Shown here: one piece after another, positions 7,988 to 17,201 of the stretch
Layout: the number at the start of each line of letters is the position of its first letter
Position numbering within the stretch: position 1 is the first letter of the stretch
Assembly (NCBI RefSeq): GCF_030548465.1
Contig: NZ_JAUOSF010000003.1
Coordinates: forward strand, 62,001 to 126,000
Length of the DNA stretch: 64,000 nt
Reading direction: 5' to 3'
Source: Tamlana sp. 2_MG-2023
Lineage (GTDB): Bacteria > Bacteroidota > Bacteroidia > Flavobacteriales > Flavobacteriaceae
Notes under the pieces: model-generated
Databases searched by the model: none
The model's input: the letters and a program-made list of their open reading frames with translations, nothing else
What the model was told of the DNA's origin: nothing
Translations under genes and position numbers: made by a program

Positions 7988-10406
7988 GATAGTTTTCCAT
8001 AACATTTATAAAACTTTTCAAACTTTTTTCAAAATCTATAAAAATCTTATCATCAATAGATTTAGCCGTTTCAAAATATTCCAAATAAGGAATAACCGCC
8101 TTTACTTCCAGCTGTTTAAACATACTTAACATTTTATGCCCCACCTGATTGATTGTGATTATATCATGATTATTTTTAGCCTCTTCTAATAACAAATAAT
8201 TCTTTTTGGTATCTTCTATAAAAGTCCCTAACGTTTTTTTTATAGCACTCTCATCATGATTTAAAAAAGATCCCAAAGACATAACACTAAAGCCTTCCGT
8301 TTTTTTGCTATTATCGGTTATAAACTCCGATTGCACACTTGATAATTTGGACTGAAAAAACTGCTGCAAAACATCCACTATTTTATCCGTATCAAAAGGT
8401 TTTATCAATACTTCGGAAAAGCCACTGTTCATATAATCTTCTTTAGACATATTTACGCGTCCTGTCATGGCTATAATAGGTTGGTCTTTATAAGATACTT
8501 GATTTTTAAGTGTTTCCATAAAATGGATGCCGTTCATTTCAGGAAGTTGAATGTCGGTAAAAACCATATCATAAGCAATATCATCAATAGATTCCAATGC
8601 TTTTTTAGCATTATCAAACACAAAGGCCTCAATACCGTGTTGTTTTAAAATGGTTTTTAAAAGTAGTTGCATGGAATCATCATCTTCCACAACTATCGCT
8701 TTTAAATTAAAAACAATCTTAGGTTTGTGTGAATTGGAAGTTATTAAAACCGAACTTGAACGTAATACAGGTATTTTCAGGGTAAAGGTGCTACCTTTAT
8801 ATAATTCGCTTTCTAAAGTCAATGTTCCCCCTAATATCTTAGCTAATTTTTTTGAAATGGTAAGTCCTAAACCAAATCCTTTTTTTTGGTTTTCTATCTG
8901 CGAATCCGCTTGAGTAAATGCTTTAAAAATATTTTCTTTTTGATCTTTGCTAATACCTACTCCAGTATCGGCTACCGAAATCTCCAATTGGTCTTTATCC
9001 GCTTCTTTATTCAATAAACTTGTGATAGTAATACTGCCTTCATTTGTAAATTTATAGGCGTTTATAATCAAATTATACAAAATTTGCTTTAAGCGGAATG
9101 GGTCGCTAATAACTAAATGTTCTATAGATCTATCATGGTTTACGATAAACCGAATGGGTTTTTCTTCAACAATATTTTTAGCATTTTGAACAATCTCATC
9201 AATATGCATTTCTAAATTAAAAGGAATAGATTCTACAACAATATGACCATTTTCAAGTTTAGAAAACTCCAAAAGATCATCCACCAATTGTCCCATATAC
9301 GCCGAAGCATTTCTAATATGTGTAATGTAATTAGATTCTTTTGTGTTATGGTTTGTTTTCTGAAGCAACTCACTAAAGCCTGAAATAGTGTTTAATGGTG
9401 TTCTTAAATCATGACTTACCATAGAAATTAACTGTTCTCTGCTTTTTAACAAAGATGATTTGGTTTCATTAGCCTCTTCAAGCTGTTTACGATAGCGTTG
9501 GGTTTTCCAAAAATCATTCAAAATGATAACTGAAAATAAAATAATGATAATAAAACTGATACCCGCAGCAAGTAAAATAATGCCTTTACTATGATTAAGC
9601 GTGGTTTCTCGCTGATTATTCATCTTGCTGGCATACCTAATGACATCAATTTCCAAATTACTTAAAAGCTCTTGTAACTTTCTAGAAATGATCAAATCGT
9701 TATCGATAAGTTCTCGCTCTTTATTAAGCAGTGATATGCGTTGATTACTGGTTTTAATTTGAGCATCTTTAAGCATATCTCTAGAAATAGATAAAAGCGA
9801 ATCTACTTGTTTTTGCTCAACATTATTTATAGAATCCTTAGGATTGTATCTATTAAGTATGCTTACATATTCCTCAAACTTTTTACGATTTTTAGCATCT
9901 AAAGTATTAGGATTTTTTACCAAATCTCCTATAGTTACTTTACCTAAAAGGGAATCAATAGAACTTAATTTATTAATAGCTTTATTAAAGGACGTATCAG
10001 AATTATCCTTAGTCTTCAAACTTTTTAAGTCTTTAATATTTTTAAGCTTTTTGTCTATAACCAATTTGATGCTGTCTAAAATAGAGGCCTGAGAACTATT
10101 AGAAACAATGACATTGAGTGAATCAATTTTTGATATAAGTTTTTCATTTTCAATAAGATATTCATTGAATTTTTCTGTCGAGTTTAATTGAATGGCAGCA
10201 CGTGCTAAACTTTCATTTTTATAAATATCAGCTATTAAACCACCTGTTTTTACTATTTTATTACGGTCTGAAATATCTTGTTTTTGTAACTGAGTAAAGG
10301 TTCTAATCTCCGAAAGCACCAAAAACCCAGAAATAGTAGCTAAAATAACTAAGATGATATAACCTATTAAAACCTTGAAAGTAATTCTATGTTTTGATTG
10401 CTCCAT
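7980..10406 (-). CDS. Hybrid sensor histidine kinase with receiver and Hpt domains
   Basis: An 808-residue membrane kinase. TM1 is at about 11-32 and TM2 at about 275-297; between them is a largely helical periplasmic region of about 240 residues. A HisKA domain follows with S-H-D-L-R-T-P (phospho-site H332), then the HATPase with N-L-I-I-N-A (445-450), D-T-G-V-G-I (480-485) and G-F-G-L-G-L (510-515). A receiver domain (about 567-685) has D618 and K669, and an Hpt-type helical domain near the end has Q-V-G-H-K-M with H757. This gives a complete His-Asp-His relay able to pass phosphate to a separate receiver. The sigma-54 regulator encoded convergently next door is the obvious candidate. No specific ligand domain is recognised in the periplasmic part. 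Confidence 0.93.
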   Translation of the reverse strand: MEQSKHRITFKVLIGYIILVILATISGFLVLSEIRTFTQLQKQDISDRNKIVKTGGLIADIYKNESLARAAIQLNSTEKFNEYLIENEKLISKIDSLNVIVSNSSQASILDSIKLVIDKKLKNIKDLKSLKTKDNSDTSFNKAINKLSSIDSLLGKVTIGDLVKNPNTLDAKNRKKFEEYVSILNRYNPKDSINNVEQKQVDSLLSISRDMLKDAQIKTSNQRISLLNKERELIDNDLIISRKLQELLSNLEIDVIRYASKMNNQRETTLNHSKGIILLAAGISFIIIILFSVIILNDFWKTQRYRKQLEEANETKSSLLKSREQLISMVSHDLRTPLNTISGFSELLQKTNHNTKESNYITHIRNASAYMGQLVDDLLEFSKLENGHIVVESIPFNLEMHIDEIVQNAKNIVEEKPIRFIVNHDRSIEHLVISDPFRLKQILYNLIINAYKFTNEGSITITSLLNKEADKDQLEISVADTGVGISKDQKENIFKAFTQADSQIENQKKGFGLGLTISKKLAKILGGTLTLESELYKGSTFTLKIPVLRSSSVLITSNSHKPKIVFNLKAIVVEDDDSMQLLLKTILKQHGIEAFVFDNAKKALESIDDIAYDMVFTDIQLPEMNGIHFMETLKNQVSYKDQPIIAMTGRVNMSKEDYMNSGFSEVLIKPFDTDKIVDVLQQFFQSKLSSVQSEFITDNSKKTEGFSVMSLGSFLNHDESAIKKTLGTFIEDTKKNYLLLEEAKNNHDIITINQVGHKMLSMFKQLEVKAVIPYLEYFETAKSIDDKIFIDFEKSLKSFINVMENYLN

Positions 10407-10418
10407 TGTTTATAAAAC

Positions 10419-10426
10419 CAAAAGTA
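10419..10426 (-). promoter_or_regulatory. Bacteroidota -7 promoter element for the hybrid kinase
   Basis: The minus strand reads TACTTTTG (TAnnTTTG), 12 bases before the ATG at 10406, which implies a very short leader. Confidence 0.4.
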
Positions 10427-10625
10427 AATGACTAAATTTTTTCTTTGATGAAACACTATAAAAGAACATACCAAATTCACCATTACCATCTTTAATAATA
10501 TTTAAATTTACGAAGCTCAATAGATTATTTGGGTTTCTATGTAGTGTTACTAGAGTTGTAAAATTAAAGGATTTGAGTGTTTTTGTATGATTTTAATCTA
10601 AAAATTGAATTATCAAAGCTCCCAA

Positions 10626-10666
10626 ATAAAAAAGACACCATCGTAACATGAAGGTGTCTTAAAAAA
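10626..10666. terminator. Terminator downstream of the DUF2807 gene, possibly bidirectional
   Basis: AAGACACC pairs with GGTGTCTT around a 13-base loop, with A/T runs on both sides. Read on the minus strand it ends in a T tract directly after the stop of the DUF2807 gene at 10685. Confidence 0.75.
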
Positions 10667-10684
10667 TTAATATTAATTATATTT

Positions 10685-11368
10685 CTATTTATCCATACGC
10701 TTTACACTACCACCTAAAGCGGTATTTTCGTTTATAACCTCAGGTCTTCCGTAGATATAAACATCACCGCCTGCTCTAATTTTAGCATTAACCTCTTGTG
10801 TCGCATTAACATAAGCTTCACCACCAGCTTTTATAGACACATCGGTGTCTTCGGTTATTAATGCTTCTCCTTTAAAAACACCACCTGTATTTATATCTAT
10901 ATTTTGATCTTTAGAAGTTCCTGTAACAGTAATTATACCACCTGTAACGGATTTAACAAGGGTATGCTTCACATCAACCGGTACGCTAATAGTAGCGCCT
11001 TCTTGAGCTCTTAAATCGATTTCAAATTGTTTTATAACATCATCTGAAGTAATTTGAGCGCCTTCATTAACATCAATCACATCGATATGTTTGTAATACA
11101 AGGTGACTTTAGTATCATTACCATTGAATAATTTTTCAATGTTCATTTTAATCTTCAGCTTTCCATTTTTATTATTTATGGTAACCTGTTCGGTATTTTT
11201 ACCTGTGATAACAATTTTATTTTCTTCGGAATTTACAAGTTCTAATTGAATTAAATCGTAAACTTTAAGTTCAGTAAATTCCCCAATTGTTTTTTCTACA
11301 GTCTCAGTCTCTTGGGCGAAAATACTTCCTGAAATTATTAATGTTAAAATGAAAAATATGCGTTTCAT
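10685..11368 (-). CDS. Exported head GIN domain (DUF2807) protein
   Basis: A 227-residue protein with signal peptide M-K-R-I-F-F-I-L-T-L-I ending at I-F-A-Q. The mature protein is a run of short beta strands with repeated A-G-G-E / T-G-G pattern and many V-x-I-x-A turns, typical of the right-handed beta-helix-like DUF2807 fold. The ATG at 11368 is chosen over an in-frame GTG at 11395 because the GTG lies inside the -7 promoter element and only the ATG places the signal peptide at the N-terminus. It is probably a periplasmic or surface protein; the role of the family is not established. It lies 73 bases after rnr on the same strand but has its own promoter element. Confidence 0.85.
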   Translation of the reverse strand: MKRIFFILTLIISGSIFAQETETVEKTIGEFTELKVYDLIQLELVNSEENKIVITGKNTEQVTINNKNGKLKIKMNIEKLFNGNDTKVTLYYKHIDVIDVNEGAQITSDDVIKQFEIDLRAQEGATISVPVDVKHTLVKSVTGGIITVTGTSKDQNIDINTGGVFKGEALITEDTDVSIKAGGEAYVNATQEVNAKIRAGGDVYIYGRPEVINENTALGGSVKRMDK

Positions 11369-11394
11369 ACGTTTGTTTGTTTTAGTTATAGGCA

Positions 11395-11402
11395 CAAAAT
11401 TA
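11395..11402 (-). promoter_or_regulatory. Bacteroidota -7 promoter element for the DUF2807 gene
   Basis: The minus strand reads TAATTTTG (TAnnTTTG), 26 bases before the ATG at 11368. It overlaps the alternative GTG start and so rules it out. Confidence 0.45.
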
Positions 11403-11441
11403 TCAATAATTATACCAGCTTAAATTTACTTTGTGATAATT

Positions 11442-13640
11442 TTAATTTTCTTGTTCTGGCTTTCCTAACAAGTTGAAATCTAAGTGTTTCTTAACTAAAT
11501 CGGTGTTTTTAACTTTTACAACAACTTCATCACCAAGTTGATAGGTCATGCCTGTATTTTTTCCAACCATAGCAAATTGATCTTGATCAAAAGCATAATG
11601 ATCGTCGGTCATATCACGCACACTCACCATACCTTCACATTTATTTGAAATGATTTCTACATAAATTCCCCAATCGGTTACCCCAGAAATTACCCCTACA
11701 AAATTCTCATTTTTATGATCTTCCATAAAACGGATTTGCATGTACTTTATAGAATCTCTTTCAGCACGTGTTGCCAAACCTTCCATATTACTGGAATGAT
11801 TACATTTTTCTTCGTAAACATCTTCATTAGCCGATTTTCCGCCATCCAAATAATGTTGCAATAAACGATGCGCCATCACATCTGGATAACGACGAATAGG
11901 CGATGTAAAATGACTATAGTAATCGAAAGCCAAACCGTAATGCCCGATATTATGGGTGGTATATTCAGCTTTACTCATACTTCTTATCGTTAAAGTATCA
12001 ACTAAATTTTGTTCCTTTTTACCGTTAACTTCCTTCAATAAATGATTCAATGAAGTGGCGGTTGTTTTACGATCTTTAAAATTAAGTTTATAACCAAATT
12101 TTGAAACAATGCCTTGTAAATTCGCTAGTTTACTATCGTCTGGTTCGTCATGAACACGATAAACAAAGGTCTTTTTAGGATCTTGTTTTCCAACAAATTC
12201 TGAAACTTTACGGTTTGCTAAAAGCATAAACTCTTCAATAAGTTTATTCGCATCCATACTGGTTTTAAAGAACACACCAATTGGGTTTGCTTCTTCATCT
12301 AAATTGAATTTGACTTCTACTTTATCAAAAGAAAGAGCACCAGATCGCATGCGTATTCCACGCATGATTTTAGCCAATTCGTCCATTTTTAGAATGGCAT
12401 CAGCTAATTTTTGATCGGTTTTATAAGCTTTTCCTGTTAAAGAGACTTCAGCAGGAATGTCGTTTGTTTTGGATTCTAAAATGGCTTGTGCTTCTTCATA
12501 AGCATAACGTGCATCACTGTAAGTAACCGTTCTACCGAACCACTGATTTTTAATTTCAGCTTTATCATTCATTTGAAACACTGCAGAAAAGGTATATTTT
12601 TCTTCATGAGGACGTAATGAACAAGCGTTATTAGACAGTACTTCTGGTAACATAGGCACCACACGATCTACTAAATACACCGATGTGGCACGCTCGTAAG
12701 CTTCATCGTCTAAAATAGTACCTTCTTGTAAATAATGCGATACATCGGCAATGTGAATACCAATTTCATATAAACCATTATCTAAAACTTCAAAGGATAA
12801 GGCATCATCAAAATCTTTAGCATCTTTAGGATCTATGGTAAAGGTTAAATCCTTTCGCATGTCACGACGTTTGGCAATTTCTTCTTCAGTAATAGAAGTA
12901 TCTAATTGATTTGCAAACTGTTCTACTTCATAAGGAAATTCGTGAGGTAGACCATATTCAGCTAAAATCGCGTGAATCTCAGTATTATGATCACCTGGTT
13001 TCCCAAGTACTTGCACCACTTTTCCGTAAGGTGAATCGGCTTTTTCAGGCCAATCTTCTAGTTTTACTAAAACTTTATCGCCGTCTTCAGCTTTAAAGGT
13101 TTTATTGATAGGTACAAAAATATCTTTGTACATTTTATTACTATCTGCAATTACAAAAGCATATTTTTCATGCAATTGAATCACACCAACATACTCTGAT
13201 TTTGAGCGTTTTATAATATTTGTAATCTCACCTTCTAACTTACCGCGTCTTCTACGTTTGTAAACATAGAATTCTACTTCGTCATCATGTAAGGCTTTAT
13301 TAATATTATTTGAAGCGATAAATACATCATCTTCAAAGTCTTCACAAATAATATAACCATTGCCTTTAGCGGCTAAATCGAGCCTACCGGTATGGTATTC
13401 TGAGTTAATCACGGCTTTAAATTTACCACGTTCTACTTCTTCAATTTCTTGTTTGCCTTGTAAATCGCGTAATTTTTTTATGATTTGATTTCTACTACTG
13501 GCATCGTTTACACCAAGTTTAGCGGCGATTTGCTTGTAGTTGAAAGACTGATTTCTTTCTTTTTTTAAAATACTTAAGATAGTATTTGATAGGTTGGAAA
13601 TCCCTTTATTCTTGGATTTTCCTTTTCTTTTTCTAGTCAT
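11442..13640 (-). CDS. rnr: Ribonuclease R
   Basis: A 732-residue 3'-5' exoribonuclease of the RNB family. The N-terminus is basic with a winged-helix-like segment, followed by cold-shock/OB domains (about 75-240). The RNB catalytic core has D-P-K-D-A-K-D-F-D-D-A-L with its metal-binding Asp cluster, H-I-A-D-V-S-H-Y and S-P-I-R-R-Y-P-D. A C-terminal S1 domain reads F-V-G-V-I-S-G-V-T-D-W-G-I-Y-V. Length and domain order are normal. It degrades structured RNA, including mRNA and rRNA fragments, in the cytoplasm. It flanks the candidate origin region on the left and is transcribed away from it. Confidence 0.96.
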   Translation of the reverse strand: MTRKRKGKSKNKGISNLSNTILSILKKERNQSFNYKQIAAKLGVNDASSRNQIIKKLRDLQGKQEIEEVERGKFKAVINSEYHTGRLDLAAKGNGYIICEDFEDDVFIASNNINKALHDDEVEFYVYKRRRRGKLEGEITNIIKRSKSEYVGVIQLHEKYAFVIADSNKMYKDIFVPINKTFKAEDGDKVLVKLEDWPEKADSPYGKVVQVLGKPGDHNTEIHAILAEYGLPHEFPYEVEQFANQLDTSITEEEIAKRRDMRKDLTFTIDPKDAKDFDDALSFEVLDNGLYEIGIHIADVSHYLQEGTILDDEAYERATSVYLVDRVVPMLPEVLSNNACSLRPHEEKYTFSAVFQMNDKAEIKNQWFGRTVTYSDARYAYEEAQAILESKTNDIPAEVSLTGKAYKTDQKLADAILKMDELAKIMRGIRMRSGALSFDKVEVKFNLDEEANPIGVFFKTSMDANKLIEEFMLLANRKVSEFVGKQDPKKTFVYRVHDEPDDSKLANLQGIVSKFGYKLNFKDRKTTATSLNHLLKEVNGKKEQNLVDTLTIRSMSKAEYTTHNIGHYGLAFDYYSHFTSPIRRYPDVMAHRLLQHYLDGGKSANEDVYEEKCNHSSNMEGLATRAERDSIKYMQIRFMEDHKNENFVGVISGVTDWGIYVEIISNKCEGMVSVRDMTDDHYAFDQDQFAMVGKNTGMTYQLGDEVVVKVKNTDLVKKHLDFNLLGKPEQEN

Positions 13641-13731
13641 TTAATATTGTAATCTTTTCAATTCCTAAGATACAGGAATTGTGTTAGTAAATAGCAGGAA
13701 TTTAGGAGAAGATTTTGCTATTTATTTTATA

Positions 13732-13739
13732 CAAAGCTA
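13732..13739 (-). promoter_or_regulatory. Bacteroidota -7 promoter element for rnr
   Basis: The minus strand reads TAGCTTTG (TAnnTTTG), 91 bases before the rnr ATG at 13640. Confidence 0.4.
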
Positions 13740-14295
13740 CGTTTTTAAAATTAAACGAATATTTCCTTAAGTTTAATTCATATCAAAGTCAATTTTTTAA
13801 ATCGTAATTCAAAAACGAACGACAACTTCCTTTCTCTTCACAATACTCAATTTTTGAAGTTATCCACACTTATATATATATTATTATTTTTCTTTTAAAA
13901 TTTAAAAAAACAATGGTGGTTATTATAGGGTGTTAATAACTGGTATAACTTTTTTAAATTTTATTTTGATGGCTTTAAATTTACAGTTTGTTAATAGGTT
14001 CTTAACAATGTAATTACGATTAATTGTCTAATTTTAAGTCTTTTTCATTTTTATATCCACAGTTGTTAACAACCAAAAACCAGTAGTGTTTATTCATAAG
14101 TTTTTTTAATTTTGTGTTCATAGTGAACAATTTTTAGGCTGATAACATCGCTAAAAAAAATGAATTAAAAATTTGGATTTTAAGTTGCGGTTTTTGATTG
14201 GAAAAATAAATGGATATTCAATATTTTTCTTTTAGAAAGTAATGAACAGTTATTAACAACTCATCCACATTTTAATACACATGGTTAATAATTAC

Positions 14296-14303
14296 TACCT
14301 TTG
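14296..14303 (+). promoter_or_regulatory. Bacteroidota -7 promoter element for rpiB
   Basis: TACCTTTG (TAnnTTTG) lies 28 bases before the ATG at 14331. Confidence 0.5.
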
Positions 14304-14330
14304 TATAACAATACAATATAAGATATACAC

Positions 14331-14765
14331 ATGACAATTTCTATAGGAAACGACCACGCCGGAACAGATTATAAATTTGCAATTAAGGAACTCCTTGAAT
14401 CTAAAGGTTATACCGTAAATAACCATGGTACCGATGCTAATGATAGTGTTGATTACGCCGATTTTGTACACCCCGTAGCAACCGATGTTGTTAATAACAC
14501 CTCTACTTTTGGTATTTTAATTTGCGGAAGCGCCAATGGTGTGGCCATGGCCGCGAACAAGCATCAAAAAATTCGTGCGGGTTTATGTTGGAATAAAGAA
14601 ATTGTACACCTTATAAGAAGTCATAACAACGCGAATATTTTATGTATTCCTGCAAGGTTTACAGCTATTCCACAAGCTTTAGAAATGGTTGAGGTCTTTT
14701 TAAATACAGAATTTGAAGGCGGAAGACATCAAACTAGAATCGATAAAATTCCGGTGTCTTGCTAA
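14331..14765 (+). CDS. rpiB: Ribose-5-phosphate isomerase B
   Basis: A 144-residue RpiB/LacAB-family enzyme that interconverts ribose-5-phosphate and ribulose-5-phosphate in the pentose phosphate pathway. The N-terminus I-S-I-G-N-D-H-A-G carries the phosphate-binding start, and L-I-C-G-S-A-N-G-V-A holds the active-site Cys. N-K-x-x-K-I-R-A-G and H-N-N-A-N-I-L are also conserved. Length is normal. Its stop codon abuts the ATG of the transporter at 14766 with no gap, so the two are translationally linked. Confidence 0.95.
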   Translation: MTISIGNDHAGTDYKFAIKELLESKGYTVNNHGTDANDSVDYADFVHPVATDVVNNTSTFGILICGSANGVAMAANKHQKIRAGLCWNKEIVHLIRSHNNANILCIPARFTAIPQALEMVEVFLNTEFEGGRHQTRIDKIPVSC

Positions 14766-15683
14766 ATGAGTCATTCTCATGGGCACCATCACACTCATGA
14801 TCATCCCGATTTAAAAGGTCGGAACCTTGTTATATCCATACTTTTAAACATCGTTATTACGGTAGCGCAAGTTATTGGCGGACTCCTATCTGGTAGTTTG
14901 TCCTTACTTAGTGATGCTTTACATAATTTTAGCGATGTTATTTCGCTCATTGTAAGTTATATAGCTACTAAACTTGTTAGAAAAAGAGCCTCTTTTCAAC
15001 GTACTTTTGGTTATAAGCGTGCTGAAATTTTAGCAGCTTTCATCAATGCCGCCACATTAATAGTTGTAGCTGTTTTATTGATTATTGAAGCGGTTAAACG
15101 TTTTCAGCATCCTCAAGAAATAGAATCTGAATTAGTCATCTGGTTATCTTTAGTGGCTATTTTAGGTAATGGTTTTAGTGTGCTTTTACTTAAGAAGGAT
15201 TCTAAAAGTAATATGAATATGAAAAGTGCCTACATTCATTTACTTACCGATATGATGGCGAGTGTTGCCGTATTGGTTGGCGGACTTCTTATGAAGTATT
15301 ACCAGTTGTTTTGGGTAGATAGTGTCCTTACTTTAGCTATTGCCGTTTATTTAATTTGGATGGGCTTTGATTTACTTATCAATTCTACTAAAGTTCTTAT
15401 GTTATTTACACCAGATTCGGTGCCTATTGAAAAAATTGTAGATGAAATTAATGCTTTTGAAAGTGTTAAAAACGTGCATCATGTACATGTTTGGCAATTA
15501 AACGAAGATGAAGTACATCTAGAAGCCCATATTGATTTTAGTAAAAATATTACATTATCTGAATTTGATACCATTTTACAGAATATCGAGCAGCACGTTT
15601 TTAAAAAATACCATATTAATCACGTGAATATTCAGCCAGAATATAGTTACGATGATGCTAAAGACGTTATCGTTCAAGATTAA
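14766..15683 (+). CDS. Cation diffusion facilitator (zinc/cobalt efflux)
   Basis: A 305-residue CDF transporter of the CzcD/ZitB type. The N-terminus is His-rich (M-S-H-S-H-G-H-H-H-T-H-D-H), followed by six predicted membrane helices. The metal-site patterns L-S-D-A-L-H-N-F-S-D-V (helix 2) and H-L-L-T-D-M-M-A-S (helix 5) are intact. The cytoplasmic C-terminal domain has V-H-H-V-H-V-W-Q-L and ends H-V-N-I-Q-P-E. It exports divalent metal, most likely Zn2+, in exchange for protons. The start directly abuts the rpiB stop. Confidence 0.93.
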   Translation: MSHSHGHHHTHDHPDLKGRNLVISILLNIVITVAQVIGGLLSGSLSLLSDALHNFSDVISLIVSYIATKLVRKRASFQRTFGYKRAEILAAFINAATLIVVAVLLIIEAVKRFQHPQEIESELVIWLSLVAILGNGFSVLLLKKDSKSNMNMKSAYIHLLTDMMASVAVLVGGLLMKYYQLFWVDSVLTLAIAVYLIWMGFDLLINSTKVLMLFTPDSVPIEKIVDEINAFESVKNVHHVHVWQLNEDEVHLEAHIDFSKNITLSEFDTILQNIEQHVFKKYHINHVNIQPEYSYDDAKDVIVQD

Positions 15684-15703
15684 ATTCCTGCGAAGGCAGG
15701 AAT
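15684..15703. repeat. Short palindrome directly after the transporter stop
   Basis: ATTCCTGC and GCAGGAAT form a perfect 8-base stem around GAAG. It begins at the base after the TAA. It resembles small dispersed hairpin repeats of Flavobacteriaceae and could end or stabilise the transcript, although no T tract follows. Confidence 0.6.
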
Positions 15704-15750
15704 CTCATCAATTAAAAGGAGTAACTTCAATTCATTAATAGAAAACACCC

Positions 15751-16194
15751 ATGCTTAAATATATAATAAAAACCTTTGAAGATTTAACCACTACCGAACT
15801 CTATAAACTGCTTCAATTACGAAGTGAAGTTTTTGTGGTAGAGCAAGACTGCGTGTATCAAGATATAGATGGTAAAGACGACAAAGCCCTTCATGTTTTA
15901 GGTTATAAAGGGAAAAAACTTGTGGCCTACACGCGTGTTTTCGAACCTGGTTTATATTTTGAATCGGCCAGTATCGGGCGCGTTTTGGTGGCTAAAAGTC
16001 AACGCAATCACCAATATGGTTATGAACTTATGGAAATGTCTATTGAAGTCATTCGCATGCATTTTAGAGAAACGAAGATTAAAATTTCAGCGCAATATCA
16101 TTTAAAACAATTTTATAATAATTTAGGTTTTAAAGAAGTAGGCGACACTTATTTAGAAGACGATATTCCGCATATCGGGATGTATCGAGTTTAA
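15751..16194 (+). CDS. ElaA-type GNAT N-acetyltransferase
   Basis: A 147-residue protein of the ElaA subgroup. The N-terminal L-L-Q-L-R-S-E-V-F-V-V-E-Q and Y-Q-D-I-D-G-K-D are hallmark sequences, and I-G-R-V-L-V supplies the acetyl-CoA-binding strand. The end reads F-Y-N-N-L-G-F-K-E-V-G. It should transfer acetyl groups from acetyl-CoA to an unknown small molecule or peptide. It follows the transporter in the same direction after a 67-base gap holding the short palindrome. Confidence 0.9.
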   Translation: MLKYIIKTFEDLTTTELYKLLQLRSEVFVVEQDCVYQDIDGKDDKALHVLGYKGKKLVAYTRVFEPGLYFESASIGRVLVAKSQRNHQYGYELMEMSIEVIRMHFRETKIKISAQYHLKQFYNNLGFKEVGDTYLEDDIPHIGMYRV

Positions 16195-16251
16195 CGAACA
16201 TCATATCTAAAGTATTATTTTTTAAGTTTATCTTTTAATTAAAAAGGATCA

Positions 16252-17130
16252 ATGAATAATTTATTAAAAATCTGTTTTTTACTATTTATCTTACCCTTAA
16301 GTTTTTCTTATGCACAAGCTAAAAAACAGATAAATATTGATGATATTGTACCATGGTGTGTGGTTTCTTTTGATGCTTTAGAACGTCAGCCACAAGAAAG
16401 AATAAGCATGCTTAAAGACCTGGGCTTTTCTAAGTATGGTTATAATTGGCGTGAAGAACATTTAGATTATATTCAAGAGGAATTTGTTTTAGCGAAGGAA
16501 AACAATATGGACATTGAGGCTATATTTCTATGGTTAAATGCAAAAAGAGATAGCATAGGAAAGTTAAGTCCGTTAAACAAATCACTATTAACAAAGCTTG
16601 AAGGCGTTGATAACAAACCGGATATTTGGTTGAGTTTTAGTCCTAATTATTTCGAAAATTTAAGTCAGGAAGAAGCCATAAATCGTGCTATAAAATACAT
16701 TAGATTTATAAAAGATAAAGCTGATGCTTTAGGTGTTGGCTTAGCTTTGTATAATCACAGTGGTTGGTTTGGTAATACCGATAATCAAGTTGATATTATA
16801 AATAGATTGCCCGATTTTAATTTAAAGATCGTTTATAATTTCCACCATGCTCAGGAAGATTTAGACGATTATACACGGGTATTTAAAAACATAAAACCTT
16901 ATTTAACCTGTGTGAATTTAAACGGTTTGCGTAAAGATGGTCCTAAAATTTTAACTATTGGTGAAGGCGATTATGAATATCCTATGATTAAAAGCCTATT
17001 TGATTTAGGTTATGACGGACCCTGGGGCGTATTAGGTCATATAAAAACGGAAGATGTTGAACAGGTTTTAAAACGAAATATGGCTGGTATACAAATGATA
17101 AACCAAAGGTTATTACAGGAGGAAGATTAA
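16252..17130 (+). CDS. Exported sugar-phosphate isomerase/epimerase-like TIM-barrel protein
   Basis: A 292-residue protein with a signal peptide (about 1-22, ending S-Y-A-Q-A). The rest has the pattern of the xylose-isomerase-like TIM barrel (AP endonuclease 2 superfamily): L-G-F-S-K-Y-G-Y-N-W near the start, G-L-A-L-Y-N-H-S-G-W, V-Y-N-F-H-H-A and G-P-W-G-V-L-G-H near the end. The conserved His, Glu and Asp residues fit a metal-dependent isomerase fold. A periplasmic place and sugar-related substrate are likely; the exact reaction is unknown. Confidence 0.8.
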   Translation: MNNLLKICFLLFILPLSFSYAQAKKQINIDDIVPWCVVSFDALERQPQERISMLKDLGFSKYGYNWREEHLDYIQEEFVLAKENNMDIEAIFLWLNAKRDSIGKLSPLNKSLLTKLEGVDNKPDIWLSFSPNYFENLSQEEAINRAIKYIRFIKDKADALGVGLALYNHSGWFGNTDNQVDIINRLPDFNLKIVYNFHHAQEDLDDYTRVFKNIKPYLTCVNLNGLRKDGPKILTIGEGDYEYPMIKSLFDLGYDGPWGVLGHIKTEDVEQVLKRNMAGIQMINQRLLQEED

Positions 17131-17201
17131 AAACTCTAACATTGGGTTATGAATTTATTATTAGCCAGTAATACCTCTAAATAAAAGTAACTTTAAAATA
17201 A

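Larger units (their letters stand above)
13641..14330. other. Candidate chromosomal replication origin (oriC) region
   Basis: This 690-base gap is very AT-rich and holds no gene. It contains one perfect DnaA-box match TTATCCACA (13860-13868) and two single-mismatch copies, ATATCCACA (14053-14061) and TCATCCACA (14261-14269), all in the same orientation. The first is followed at once by a run of TA dinucleotides. TGTTAATAACTG (13931-13942) has an exact inverted copy at 14247-14258, and GTTGTTAACAAC (14062-14073) is a perfect palindrome. Flanking genes rnr and rpiB are transcribed away from it. dnaA is not in the window, which is not unusual for this phylum. The motifs are seen; the origin function is inferred. 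Confidence 0.5.

Noticed and set aside
11369-11395. GTG start giving a longer DUF2807 protein
   Set aside because: The GTG lies inside the -7 promoter element, and the longer form would bury the signal peptide.
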